Source of the DNA: Curvibacter cyanobacteriorum
GTDB taxonomy: Bacteria > Pseudomonadota > Gammaproteobacteria > Burkholderiales > Burkholderiaceae_C
Length of the DNA: 64,000 nucleotides
Assembly: GCF_028649475.1 (NCBI RefSeq)
Contig: NZ_JAQSIP010000007.1
Coordinates: 124,001-188,000, forward strand
Direction of reading: 5' to 3'
A program made the position numbers and the translations under genes. Position 1 is the first letter of the stretch. Each line of letters begins with the position of its first letter. The notes beneath the pieces were generated by a model. That model did not search any database. It saw nothing but the letters and a program-made list of their open reading frames with translations, and had not been told where the DNA came from. Positions 24,483 through 33,326 of this stretch are shown in pieces.

Positions 24483-25493
24483 ATGTTGACTGCCCTCTCA
24501 TTTTTGTCCTCCAGCCCCGGTGCCCGCCGGGGCCGCCACTGGCTGGCCGGTCTGGCCCTGGTGCTGGCGGCGTCCTTTGCCTGGGCCCTGCCCACGCCCA
24601 AAGACATTGAGCAAGCCGTCAATGCCGGCGAGTACCGCCAGGCCGAGACGATGCTGCGCGAGGTCCTCAAAGAAAAGCCCAACAGCCCCAAGGCCCACTA
24701 CCAGCTGGGCGAGGTGCTGGCCCGCGAAGGCCGCAACGGCGACGCCCGCCAGGCCCTGCTCGAAGCGCAGCGCCTGGACCCCAGCCTGAAGTTCGCCTCC
24801 GATCCGCAGCGCTTCCGTCAACTGCTCGACAAGATCCCGCTGTCGGACAGCAAGTCGGCCCTGCCGGCCCCGGCTTCGGCGTCGGCCAGCCCGTCGGCGG
24901 CGCCGCTGAACTCGCCCGCGGCCCCGGCCGCCCCGGTGGCGCACAGCAGCCCGGCCAGCGCGCCGGCCTCGGGCGGTGGTTTCCCGTGGTTTTACCTGGT
25001 GATCGCGGCCGGCGTGCTGTTCGCGGTCTGGAAGATCGCCTCGCGCGTGCTGACCCCGCCGGCCCCCGCCATGGCGGGCATGGGGGCCGGGTCGGCTTCG
25101 GCCTCCATGGGTGGCAACGGTTTTGGCCGGGCCCCCACGGCGCCAGGCTACGGCCAAGCACCTTACGGCCAACCCGGCTACGGTCAGCCCGGCTATGGGG
25201 CGCCCGCCTCGTCGGGCCCCGGCATCGGTGGGGTGGTGCTCGGTGGCCTGGCCGGGGCCGCGGCTGGCTACGGTCTGGCCAAGGTGCTGGAGCACGGTGA
25301 CGAGTCGCGCAGCAGCGGCCAGGCCGGCGCCGGCTCGGGCAGCGGCACGGGCCACAGCGTCAGCGACAACAGCGCTGGCTATGTCCCGATCGACAACCCG
25401 CCCGACTACGGCGCCTTTGACGCCGGCAGTGGTGCGTCGGACAGCTGGGACAGCGGTGGCGACGCCGGCGGGTCGGACGACAACAACTGGTGA
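24483..25493 (+). CDS. TPR-containing membrane-anchored protein with Gly/Tyr-rich segment
   Basis: 336 aa exported protein of unknown function. An N-terminal signal/anchor (WLAGLALVLAASFAWALP) precedes about two TPR-like helices (IEQAVNAGEYRQAETMLREVL, SPKAHYQLGEVLAREGRNGDARQALLEA) between residues 35 and 105. An Ala/Pro/Ser linker and a membrane helix (FPWFYLVIAAGVLFAVWKIA) follow, then low complexity including three YGQPG-type units near 222-236. A small Gly-rich hydrophobic stretch (GVVLGGLAGAAAGYGLAKVL) and an acidic Asp/Gly/Ser C-terminus end it. The build recalls cell-envelope assembly scaffolds, but I do not recognise the family. A GAAGGAG ribosome-binding site precedes the ATG. Confidence 0.75.
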   Translation: MLTALSFLSSSPGARRGRHWLAGLALVLAASFAWALPTPKDIEQAVNAGEYRQAETMLREVLKEKPNSPKAHYQLGEVLAREGRNGDARQALLEAQRLDPSLKFASDPQRFRQLLDKIPLSDSKSALPAPASASASPSAAPLNSPAAPAAPVAHSSPASAPASGGGFPWFYLVIAAGVLFAVWKIASRVLTPPAPAMAGMGAGSASASMGGNGFGRAPTAPGYGQAPYGQPGYGQPGYGAPASSGPGIGGVVLGGLAGAAAGYGLAKVLEHGDESRSSGQAGAGSGSGTGHSVSDNSAGYVPIDNPPDYGAFDAGSGASDSWDSGGDAGGSDDNNW

Positions 25494-25558
25494 GCCGCCC
25501 CCGGCTGAGCCGGGTCGGGCGCTGAGCCCGCGGGACGTCAGACCGACGCCCCGCCCCA

Positions 25559-25592
25559 AGCAAAAGGCCAACCCGTGGGTTGGCCTTTTGCT
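25559..25592. terminator. Bidirectional terminator
   Basis: Perfect 16-bp inverted repeat AGCAAAAGGCCAACCC / GGGTTGGCCTTTTGCT with a 2-nt apparent loop, which will open to about 4-6 nt in RNA. TTTT lies in the arm on each strand. It sits between convergent genes, so it can stop the TPR gene on the plus strand and the binding-protein gene on the minus strand. Confidence 0.88.
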
Positions 25593-25692
25593 AGGCTGGG
25601 CCCCCCGCGGGCGGGCTCTGCCGATGTGACCTGGGGCAGGGCCCCCGGCCCCGGGTCGCTGCCGCGCTGGCGGCGACCCGGATCGGCGGCGG

Positions 25693-26856
25693 TCAGGGCT
25701 TCACGTAGTCCGACACCACCTTCCACTTGCCGTCCTGGATCTGGGACAGGCGGCTCAGGTCGTTGCCCAGGCGCTTTTGCGGCCCGAAGCTCGACTCCGG
25801 GCTGCCGAAGATGTCGGGCGGGGTGACCATGGTGTCCATGGCCTTGATGAAGCTGTCGGTGCTCAGGCCGGGGCCGGCCTTCTGGGCGGCGCGGGCAAAG
25901 GCGTCGATGGCCAGGTAGCCGTAGACCGAGAACACCGTCGGGTCCTCATTGAACTTGGTCTTGTACTTGTTGGCCCAGAAGCGCAGCGGTTGCGAGGCCT
26001 CGTCGAGGTAGGGGTGCTGCACCGTCATGGTCGCGTACAGCCCGTCCATGGGCTTGCCGCCGAGCTTATGGATCAGGTCGGTGTAGGCCGCGCTCGAGCC
26101 CAGGAAGGTGGGGTTGAAGCCGGTCTTGCGCGCTTCGCCGATGGCCCCGATGGTTTCGCGGATGATGGTGCCCAGCACCACGAAGTCGCAGTCGGCGGCC
26201 TTGAGCTTGGCGATCTGCGACGAGAAATCGGTGGCGCCCCGCTTGTACGAGGTTTTCTCGGCGAATTCGCGGCCCATGGACTTGAGCGCCGCCTCGCCGC
26301 CGCGCATCACCTCCAGCCCAAACTCGTCGTCCTGGTAGAGCGTGCAGATCTTCTTGGCGTTCTTTTCCTGGATCAGCTTGGGGGCGGCCAGCCGCATCTG
26401 GTCGTAGTAGGTGGCGGCAAACGAGTACTTGAGCCGGTGGAAGGGCTCGTACATCTCACGCGCCGCGGTGATGGGGTAGAAGTTGAGCACGTTCTTTTCA
26501 AACTGAACTGGCATCGCGGCCAGGTTCTGTGCCGTGCCCAGGTGCCCCACCATGGCGAAGATCTTGTCCTGGTTGACCAGCTTTTGTGCCGCCAGCACGG
26601 CCTTCTTGGGGTCGTAGCCTGAGTCCTCGATCAGCAGCTTGAGCTTGCGGCCGTGGATGCCGCCTTGCTCGTTGATTTCGTCGACCCGCAGCATCATGCC
26701 GAGCCGGTCTTGCTTGCCGAAGCCTGCCAGCGGACCGGACAGGTCCTGGATCGAGCCGATCACGATGGTGTCCTTGCTCACCCCCTGGCTTTGCGCCCAG
26801 GTGGGACCTGCCGAGAGGGCCAGCAGGGTCAGTGCGGGTATCCAACATCTCTTCAT
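25693..26856 (-). CDS. Liv-type ABC transporter substrate-binding protein (copy 1)
   Basis: 387 aa periplasmic binding protein of the branched-chain/aromatic amino acid class. The signal peptide is 1-21 (ending in PTWAQ). SQGVSKDTIVIGSIQDLSGPLAG opens the mature domain, with INEQGGIHGRKLKLLIEDSGYDPKKAVLAAQKLV and GATDFSSQIAKLKAADCDFVVLG typical of the family. By eye it shares about three quarters of its residues with the protein at 33327, which lies in the livHMGF operon. This copy is solitary, so it probably feeds the same permease with a different ligand. The 3' end faces the terminator at 25559. The ribosome-binding site GGAGAC may be buried in a small hairpin. Confidence 0.92.
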   Translation of the reverse strand: MKRCWIPALTLLALSAGPTWAQSQGVSKDTIVIGSIQDLSGPLAGFGKQDRLGMMLRVDEINEQGGIHGRKLKLLIEDSGYDPKKAVLAAQKLVNQDKIFAMVGHLGTAQNLAAMPVQFEKNVLNFYPITAAREMYEPFHRLKYSFAATYYDQMRLAAPKLIQEKNAKKICTLYQDDEFGLEVMRGGEAALKSMGREFAEKTSYKRGATDFSSQIAKLKAADCDFVVLGTIIRETIGAIGEARKTGFNPTFLGSSAAYTDLIHKLGGKPMDGLYATMTVQHPYLDEASQPLRFWANKYKTKFNEDPTVFSVYGYLAIDAFARAAQKAGPGLSTDSFIKAMDTMVTPPDIFGSPESSFGPQKRLGNDLSRLSQIQDGKWKVVSDYVKP

Positions 26857-26860
26857 GGGG

Positions 26861-26879
26861 GTCTCCTTTTTTTGGAGAC
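26861..26879 (-). promoter_or_regulatory. Hairpin covering the ribosome-binding site of binding-protein copy 1
   Basis: On the minus-strand mRNA, GTCTCC is followed by seven A and then GGAGAC, five bases before the ATG. The second arm is the Shine-Dalgarno sequence itself, so a 6-bp stem would mask it. A candidate promoter (-10 TATAAC at 26888-26883, -35 GTGACC at 26910-26905) may start transcription close to the first arm; if the start is inside it, the hairpin is incomplete. It may therefore be a control element or chance. Confidence 0.4.
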
Positions 26880-26976
26880 TTCGTTATACGGGGGGGGCGC
26901 CAGGGGTCACACCGGCACTTTCCCTAGGGTGGGCGCAGATGCCGATAATGGCGGCTTTGCCCGCCCACCTTCGCGC

Positions 26977-29367
26977 ATGCGTTTTCCTTCCTTTGCCTCT
27001 TTCAAGCTGGCCGACCTGCGGGTCTGGCTGAGGGCCCACTGGCGGGGCGTGCTGCTCAGCCTGGCGGCGCTGGGGGCCGCGCTCACGGTGCTCACGGTGG
27101 TCGCCGGGGTGCTGATCTACCCGCACCTGCCCGACACCTCGGCGCTGGCCAATTACCAGCCCAAGCAGCCGCTGCGCGTCTACACCGCCGACGGTGTGGA
27201 GATCGGCGGCTTTGGCAGCGAACGCCGGGTCTACCAGCGCATCGATCAGATTCCCCAGCTCATGAAGGACAGCCTGCTGGCGGTCGAGGACGCGCGCTTT
27301 TACAGCCACCACGGCATCGACCCGATTGGCATCGTGCGCGCGCTCGGCTCGATCTTCAGCGGCGGGCGTTTGCAGGGCGCGTCCACCATCACCCAGCAGG
27401 TGGCCCGCACCTTCTTTCTGAACCGCTCGCGCAGCCTGGAGCGCAAGTTCAAGGAAGCCCTGCTGTCGCTGAAGATCGAATCCCAGCTCAGCAAGGACCA
27501 GGTGCTGGAGCTGTACATGAACCAGATCTACCTGGGCTCGCGGGCCTATGGTTTTGAGGCCGCGGCGCAGACTTACTTTGGCAAGACGCTGTCGGCGCTG
27601 ACGCCCGCTGAGTGCGCGATGCTGGCCGGCCTGCCGCAGAACCCGTACTTTGTGAACCCGATCCGCAACTTCGAGCGTGCGCGGGCACGCCAGTTGGTGG
27701 CGCTGTCGCGCATGCGCTCGCAGGGCGTGATCGATGAAGCCCAGTACCAGGCGGCCAAGGCCCAGAAGCTCAACATCCGGCGCCTCAACGAGGTCGATGT
27801 GCACGCCGAGTACGTGGCCGAGATGGCCCGCCAGCAGGTCTACGCGCAGTACGGCGAGCTGAGCTACACCACCGGCCTGCGGGTCACCACCACGCTGCGT
27901 GCCGCCGACCAGGAGGCCGCCTACAAGGCGCTGCGCCGCACCTTGATCGAGCGCGAGTTGCGCCAGCCGTGGCGCGGCCCCGAAGGCGAGGAAAAGCTGG
28001 CCCCCGGCCTCGGCGACGACGATCCCGCCGTGGCCCAGGCCCTGTCCGACTTCGACGACGACGAGGAGCTGCGGGTGGCCATCGTGACCCAGGCGTCGCC
28101 CAAGGCCGTGACCGTGGTGCTGGCCTCTGGGGAGGTGCTGCACCTCGACGGCGCGGCCCTGCGCCAGATCCAGCCGGGCCTGGCCGCCAACGCCTCGAGC
28201 AAGCTGCGGGTGCGCCGTGGCGCGGTGCTGCGCGCGCTGCAGCAGGGCAAGAACTGGGTGCTGACCCAGTGGCCCGAGGCCGAAGGCGCGCTGGTCTCGC
28301 TCGACCCGCACAACGGCGAGGTGCGCGCGCTGGTGGGGGGCTTTGATTTCCACCGCAACCAGTTCAACCACGTCACCCAGGGCTGGCGACAGCCGGGGTC
28401 GAGCTACAAGCCCTTCATCTATTCAGGGGCGATCGAGCACGGCGTGCAGCCCGAGACCGTGATCAACGACGCGCCGCTGACCAACGCCGGCGACTGGGAC
28501 CCGCAGAACGACGACGGCAGTACCGACGGCCCGATCAGCCTGCGCACCGCGCTGGCGCGCTCCAAGAACCTGGTGTCGATCCGCCTGTTGCAGCTGTTGG
28601 GCCCGAACGCGGCGCGCGAATGGACCAGCCGCTTCGGCTTCGACCCCGAGCGCCAGCCCGACAACCTGACCCAGGCCCTGGGCAGCGGCAGCACCAACCC
28701 GCTGCAGCTGGCCGCCGCCTACGCGGTGCTGGCCAATGGCGGCTACCCGGTCAAGCCGCAGTGGATCCGCCGCATCACCGACGCGCAGGGCCAGACCGTG
28801 TTCGAGGCGCCCGAGCAGGCGGTGACCGAGGCCGAGCGCGTGGTGCCGGCGCGCAACACCTTCATGGTCGCCAGTTTGTTGCAGGATGTGACCCGCGTCG
28901 GCACCGCCGCGCGCGCGCAGGCGGCGCTCAAGCGCCCCGACCTGTACGGCAAGACCGGCACCACCAACGACGTGGTGGACGCCTGGTTCGCGGGCTTCCA
29001 GCCCAGCCTGGTGGCGGTGGTCTGGGTCGGGCACGACACTCCCAAGAGCCTGGGCAGCCGGTCTTCGGGCTCGGCCCTGGCCCTGCCGGCCTGGATCGAC
29101 TACATGAGCACCGCGCTGCGCAACGTGCCCGTGCAGGAACTGGCGGCGCCCGAGGGCGTGGTGCGTGTGGACGGCGACTGGCGCTATGCCGAGTGGGCCG
29201 ACGGCAGCTTCATCCGATCGCTGGGGCTGGACGGGCAGGTTATCAGCCCGGCCTTGGCCCTGCACCCGGCCATCCCGGTGGTGGGCCCCGGGCCGGTGGT
29301 GCCGGTCGAGGTGCCCGCGCCCGCGGTTCCCGAGGTGGCGCCGGGCGCCAAAGCCGCCCAGCGGTGA
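26977..29367 (+). CDS. mrcA: Penicillin-binding protein 1A, bifunctional peptidoglycan synthase
   Basis: 796 aa class A PBP in the inner membrane. A single N-terminal anchor spans about 24-47. The GT51 glycosyltransferase domain carries catalytic Glu104 in AVEDARFYSHHG, then GRLQGASTITQQVAR and YMNQIYLGSRAYGFEAAAQTYFGK. An OB-like insert lies near 330-430. The transpeptidase motifs are SSYK (nucleophile Ser475), SKN (529-531) and KTGTT (659-663). The length matches PBP1A of beta- and gammaproteobacteria. A Pro/Val-rich C-terminal tail ends it. The ATG at 26977 is chosen because it directly precedes the cytoplasmic basic segment; GATAAT at 26944-26949 is a possible -10. It is divergent from the binding-protein gene. 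Confidence 0.94.
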   Translation: MRFPSFASFKLADLRVWLRAHWRGVLLSLAALGAALTVLTVVAGVLIYPHLPDTSALANYQPKQPLRVYTADGVEIGGFGSERRVYQRIDQIPQLMKDSLLAVEDARFYSHHGIDPIGIVRALGSIFSGGRLQGASTITQQVARTFFLNRSRSLERKFKEALLSLKIESQLSKDQVLELYMNQIYLGSRAYGFEAAAQTYFGKTLSALTPAECAMLAGLPQNPYFVNPIRNFERARARQLVALSRMRSQGVIDEAQYQAAKAQKLNIRRLNEVDVHAEYVAEMARQQVYAQYGELSYTTGLRVTTTLRAADQEAAYKALRRTLIERELRQPWRGPEGEEKLAPGLGDDDPAVAQALSDFDDDEELRVAIVTQASPKAVTVVLASGEVLHLDGAALRQIQPGLAANASSKLRVRRGAVLRALQQGKNWVLTQWPEAEGALVSLDPHNGEVRALVGGFDFHRNQFNHVTQGWRQPGSSYKPFIYSGAIEHGVQPETVINDAPLTNAGDWDPQNDDGSTDGPISLRTALARSKNLVSIRLLQLLGPNAAREWTSRFGFDPERQPDNLTQALGSGSTNPLQLAAAYAVLANGGYPVKPQWIRRITDAQGQTVFEAPEQAVTEAERVVPARNTFMVASLLQDVTRVGTAARAQAALKRPDLYGKTGTTNDVVDAWFAGFQPSLVAVVWVGHDTPKSLGSRSSGSALALPAWIDYMSTALRNVPVQELAAPEGVVRVDGDWRYAEWADGSFIRSLGLDGQVISPALALHPAIPVVGPGPVVPVEVPAPAVPEVAPGAKAAQR

Positions 29368-29529
29368 CGCGGCGCCGGCCCCGGCGCGGCGTCGCTTCGT
29401 TCTGTCCAACGCCTTACAATTCCCCGGCCCGGTTTGCCCAGGCCGACGGTGCCTGTGCCAGGCGGTTCTTCCCAGTCCGCGCTCTTCGGCATCGGCATCG
29501 TCCCATTTGATGTTGAAGGGTTCTCTGTC

Positions 29530-32500
29530 TTGTCGACCACGGAAAACAAAAATTCGCCCACAGCGGCCGCTCCCACGCACCGAATCCTGCTCGTGACCCA
29601 CGCCCTCGGCGGCGGGGTGGAGCGCCACATCGCCGACCTGCAGGCCCTGCTGGGCCACGCCGTCGAGGTCGATGTGCTGCGCCCCGCAGGCCTGGGCCTG
29701 GTGAAGCTGAGCCTGGCCGGTCAGACCGAACGCGTGCTGGCTTCGGTGTCCTGGCCGCGCCTGGCGGAGGCCCTGCGCAGCCGTGGTTACAGCCGCCTGC
29801 AGGTGCACCAGATCGACGGTTTTGCCCCGGGCGTGCTGGACTTGCCCGCCGCGCTGGGCACCCCTTACGACGTCACCCTGCACGACTACCTGGCGTTCTG
29901 CCCGCAGTACAACCTGTCCACGCCCGAGGGCGGTTATTGCGGTGAGCCCGATGCGGCCGGCTGCCAGCGCTGTGTGCAGGCCCGCCCACACGCCTGGGGG
30001 TGGACCATTGCGCAGTGGCGTGAGCGCCTGCAGGCCTTTTTGCAAGGTGCCGAGCGCGTGCTGGCACCGTCCGAGTTCGTGGCCCAGCGCGTCAGCGCGC
30101 ATTTCCCGGACCTGAGCATCACCCGCTTGCCGCACCCGCCGCGCGCCGACTGGCTCGAGGCCCCGCAGGCCCGCCTCAAGGTGGCGGTGCTGGGTGGCCT
30201 GTCGCGCATCAAGGGGCTGGAGGTGCTGCGCGCCGCGGCTGAGGCGGCGCAGGCGCGTGGCCTGCCACTGTCCTTCAGCCTGCTGGGCAGTGCCGAGAAC
30301 CCGCTGGCCGATTGGCCGGCGTTGCCCGTGCAGGTACGTGGCAGCTACAACGACCCCGACCTGCCCGCGCTGCTGGCGCTGGAGCGGGCCGATGTGATCT
30401 GGTACCCGGGTCCTTACCCCGAAACCCATTGCTACACGCTGGACGTGGCGCTGGCCTCGGGCCTGCCCATCGTGGCCAGCGCGCGTGGCGCCCTGATCGA
30501 ACGCCTGCAAGACCACCCCGGCGCCGTGCTGTTGGACGCGGACACCGCCACCGACGGCTGGTTGCAGGCCCTGCTGCGCGTGGGCGGGGCCTCGCCCCTG
30601 GCCAGCCCGGCCGCGCTGACCGCGGCCTGGCCCGACCCGGCGTCGCAGGCGCAGCGCCGCCAGGCGTACGCCGACACCCTGCTGGCGCCCTTGCAGGGCC
30701 TGGCCGTGCCGGCCCGTGGCAACGAGGTGGTGGCGCTGGCCGCCGTGCAGGCCACCCAGCCGCCGGTGCCCGACCTCACCCTGCAGGCGCTGTATGACTT
30801 TGGGGTGGGCAGTGGCCACCGCCAGGCGCGCGAGGTGCTGCGTCAGCGCCTGGTCGAAGTCGACCGCGACGTGGCGCTGTTGAAGCAGCACAGCGAGCAG
30901 GCCGGCATCCACTGGAGCGACATCCTGGACACCGCGGCCAGCGTGCAGGCCGACCTGCGCGGTCGCCTCGAGGCGTCGCGCCACGAACTCAAGCTGCAAA
31001 ACGCCGCCTTCGAGGCCAGCCAGCAGGACCTGCGCCGCAGCCAGGCACGCATCGAAGAGCTGGAGCAAAGCACCTCCTGGCGGGTCACTGCACCGCTGCG
31101 CCGTGTCAGTGCCCTGGCCCAGTCCGCGCGCCAGCGCTTGGGCACGGCGCGCCGCCACCTGCGCCGCGGCATCGAACGTGCCCCCATGCTGTTGACGCTG
31201 CTGCGCAACGAGGGCCCGCGCGCCGTGGTGCGCCGCATCCGCGACAAGCTCCATGCGCCGGCCTACCAGCCGCCCCAACGCCCAATGCCCGAGATGCGCG
31301 AGATCGGTTCGCTGGCCCTGGCCACCTGCCCCGAGTCGCGCCGCCCGCGCTACTCGATCGTGATCCCGGTCTACGAGCAGCACCTCTACACCTTCAACTG
31401 CCTCAAGAGCCTGGGCGAGCACACCAACCTGTCGGATGTCGAGGTGATCGTGGTCGACGACGCCTCACCGAACCCGGTGTCGGGCGCGCTGACCGACATC
31501 CAGGGCGTGCGCTTTGTGCGCAACCCGCAGAACCTGGGCTTCATCGGCAGCTGCCACCATGGCGCCGACATCGCCCGCGGTGAGATGCTGGTCATGCTCA
31601 ACAACGACACCCAGGTCACCGCCGGTTGGCTGGAGGCCCTGCAGTCGGTGTTTGACCTGCGCCCCGACGCGGGCCTGGTGGGCGCGCGCCTGATCTACCC
31701 CAACGGCACGCTGCAAGAGGCCGGTGGCATCGTCTGGCAAGACGGCTCGGCCTGGAACTGGGGCCGTGGCGACGACCCGGACCGCCCGATCTACACCTAC
31801 CTGCGCGAGGCCGATTACTGCTCCGGCGCCTGCCTGCTGATCCGCCGCAGCGACTGGGATGCGCTCGAAGGGTTCGACCGCGCCTACACCCCGGCCTACT
31901 ACGAAGACACCGACCTGGCCTTCCGCATCCGCGCGGCTGGCAAGCGCGTCTACTACCAACCGCAGGCCACCATCGTGCACTACGAGGGCATCAGCTCGGG
32001 CACCGATGAGACCCAGGGCATGAAGCGCCACCAGGTGATCAACCGCGAGGTGTTCCTCAAGCGCTGGTTGCCGGTGCTCAAGACCCACCGCCTCAACGGT
32101 GTCGAGCCGCTGCGCGAAGTCGACCGCCCGGCACGCGCCCGCGTGCTGATCGTCGAGGCCTGCATGATCACGCCCGACCAGGACTCGGGCTCGGTGCGCA
32201 TGCTGGCCATGCTGGAGCTGCTGATCGAGCAGGGCTGCAAGGTCAGCTTTGTGGCCGACAACCTGGAGTGCCGCCAGCCCTATGTGGCGCAGCTGCAGCG
32301 CATCGGGGTCGAGGTCTGGTTCAGCCCCTACATCCAGTCGGTGGCGCAACTGCTGGAAGAGCGCGGTGCCCTGTACGACACCATCATGTTCTGCCGCCAC
32401 TACATCGCGGCGCCTTACATGGCGCGCATCCGCGAGTGGGCGCCGCAGGCCACCATCGTGTTCGACACCGTCGACCTGCACTACCTGCGCGAGCAACGCC

Positions 32501-33228
32501 TGGCCGAACTCGAGAACTCGCCCAGCCTGCTGGCCACCTCGCAGAAGACGCGCGAGCAAGAGCTGGGCGTGATCCGCCAGTGCGACATCACCGTCGTCAC
32601 CAGCCCGGTCGAGGTCGAGGTACTGGCCACCGAAACCCCGGGGGCCCAGGTGCATGTGGTGTCCAACATCCACGAGGTGCGCCCGGGCGGCCCGGGCTAT
32701 GCCGAGCGCGAAGGCCTGCTGTTCATTGGCGGCTTCCGCCACCCGCCCAACATCGACGCGGTCGAATGGTTTGTCGGCGAGGTCTGGCCCCTGGTGCGGC
32801 CGCGCCTGCCCGGGGTGACCTTCACCGTGGTGGGCAGCCACATGCCGCCCTCGATCAAGGCCCTCGAAGGCGACGGCGTGATCGTGCAGGGTTACGTCGA
32901 GGACGTGGACCCGCTGATCGACAGCGCCCGCATCTCGCTGGCCCCGCTGCGCTACGGCGCCGGGGTCAAGGGCAAGATCAACCAGGCCATGGCCTATGGC
33001 CTGCCCGTGGTGGCCACCGTGGTGGCGGCCGAGGGCATGAGCCTGCAGGCCGGGGTCGACCTGCTGGTGGCCGACACGCCGCAGGCCTTTGCCGACGAGG
33101 TCGTGCGCTTGTACCAGGACGAACCGCTCTGGAACAGCCTGGCCGACCACGGCCGCGCCAACATCGAGCAGTACTTCTCGCGTGCCACCGCGGCCAAGGC
33201 CCTGGCGGGACTGATCGCGGCGCGCTGA
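29530..33228 (+). CDS. Three-domain glycosyltransferase (GT4 / coiled coil / GT2 / GT4)
   Basis: About 1232 aa cytoplasmic protein with three catalytic units. Residues 15-400 form a GT4-like domain (ILLVTHALGGGVERHIADL...VAVLGGLSRIKGLEVL). A helical, probably coiled-coil region spans about 430-520 and ends in SWRVTAPLRR. A GT2 domain begins at 608 (YSIVIPVYEQ) with VVDDASP and MLNNDTQ (Asp693) and FDRAYTPAYYEDTDLAFR. A C-terminal GT4/GT1 domain has GLLFIGGFRHPPNIDAVEWF and APLRYGAGVKGKINQAMAYGLPVVAT. Such fusions build rhamnan, O-antigen or capsule chains. The TTG at 29530 is chosen as it follows GAAGGG by nine bases; a TTG at 29434 is the alternative. No other polysaccharide genes are near. 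Confidence 0.85.
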   Translation: MSTTENKNSPTAAAPTHRILLVTHALGGGVERHIADLQALLGHAVEVDVLRPAGLGLVKLSLAGQTERVLASVSWPRLAEALRSRGYSRLQVHQIDGFAPGVLDLPAALGTPYDVTLHDYLAFCPQYNLSTPEGGYCGEPDAAGCQRCVQARPHAWGWTIAQWRERLQAFLQGAERVLAPSEFVAQRVSAHFPDLSITRLPHPPRADWLEAPQARLKVAVLGGLSRIKGLEVLRAAAEAAQARGLPLSFSLLGSAENPLADWPALPVQVRGSYNDPDLPALLALERADVIWYPGPYPETHCYTLDVALASGLPIVASARGALIERLQDHPGAVLLDADTATDGWLQALLRVGGASPLASPAALTAAWPDPASQAQRRQAYADTLLAPLQGLAVPARGNEVVALAAVQATQPPVPDLTLQALYDFGVGSGHRQAREVLRQRLVEVDRDVALLKQHSEQAGIHWSDILDTAASVQADLRGRLEASRHELKLQNAAFEASQQDLRRSQARIEELEQSTSWRVTAPLRRVSALAQSARQRLGTARRHLRRGIERAPMLLTLLRNEGPRAVVRRIRDKLHAPAYQPPQRPMPEMREIGSLALATCPESRRPRYSIVIPVYEQHLYTFNCLKSLGEHTNLSDVEVIVVDDASPNPVSGALTDIQGVRFVRNPQNLGFIGSCHHGADIARGEMLVMLNNDTQVTAGWLEALQSVFDLRPDAGLVGARLIYPNGTLQEAGGIVWQDGSAWNWGRGDDPDRPIYTYLREADYCSGACLLIRRSDWDALEGFDRAYTPAYYEDTDLAFRIRAAGKRVYYQPQATIVHYEGISSGTDETQGMKRHQVINREVFLKRWLPVLKTHRLNGVEPLREVDRPARARVLIVEACMITPDQDSGSVRMLAMLELLIEQGCKVSFVADNLECRQPYVAQLQRIGVEVWFSPYIQSVAQLLEERGALYDTIMFCRHYIAAPYMARIREWAPQATIVFDTVDLHYLREQRLAELENSPSLLATSQKTREQELGVIRQCDITVVTSPVEVEVLATETPGAQVHVVSNIHEVRPGGPGYAEREGLLFIGGFRHPPNIDAVEWFVGEVWPLVRPRLPGVTFTVVGSHMPPSIKALEGDGVIVQGYVEDVDPLIDSARISLAPLRYGAGVKGKINQAMAYGLPVVATVVAAEGMSLQAGVDLLVADTPQAFADEVVRLYQDEPLWNSLADHGRANIEQYFSRATAAKALAGLIAAR

Positions 33229-33254
33229 TCGCCGATCCCTCCACCCAAAGCCAA

Positions 33255-33277
33255 GGCGCCCCTCGGGGCGCCTTTTT
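33255..33277 (+). terminator. Rho-independent terminator of the glycosyltransferase gene
   Basis: GGCGCCCC-TC-GGGGCGCC is a perfect 8-bp stem followed by five T. It lies 27 nt after the stop codon on the plus strand. It may also reduce read-through from the minus-strand liv operon, which ends at 33327. Confidence 0.88.
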
Positions 33278-33326
33278 CATGGGGCCACGGACGCGGGCCT
33301 CGCCCGCTGTGGCCGGGGGCCGCCGC

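Noticed and set aside
25141-25205. Tandem YGQPG-encoding DNA as a possible repeat locus or CRISPR
   Set aside because: Only about three short imperfect in-frame units inside the TPR protein; no spacers and no cas genes.
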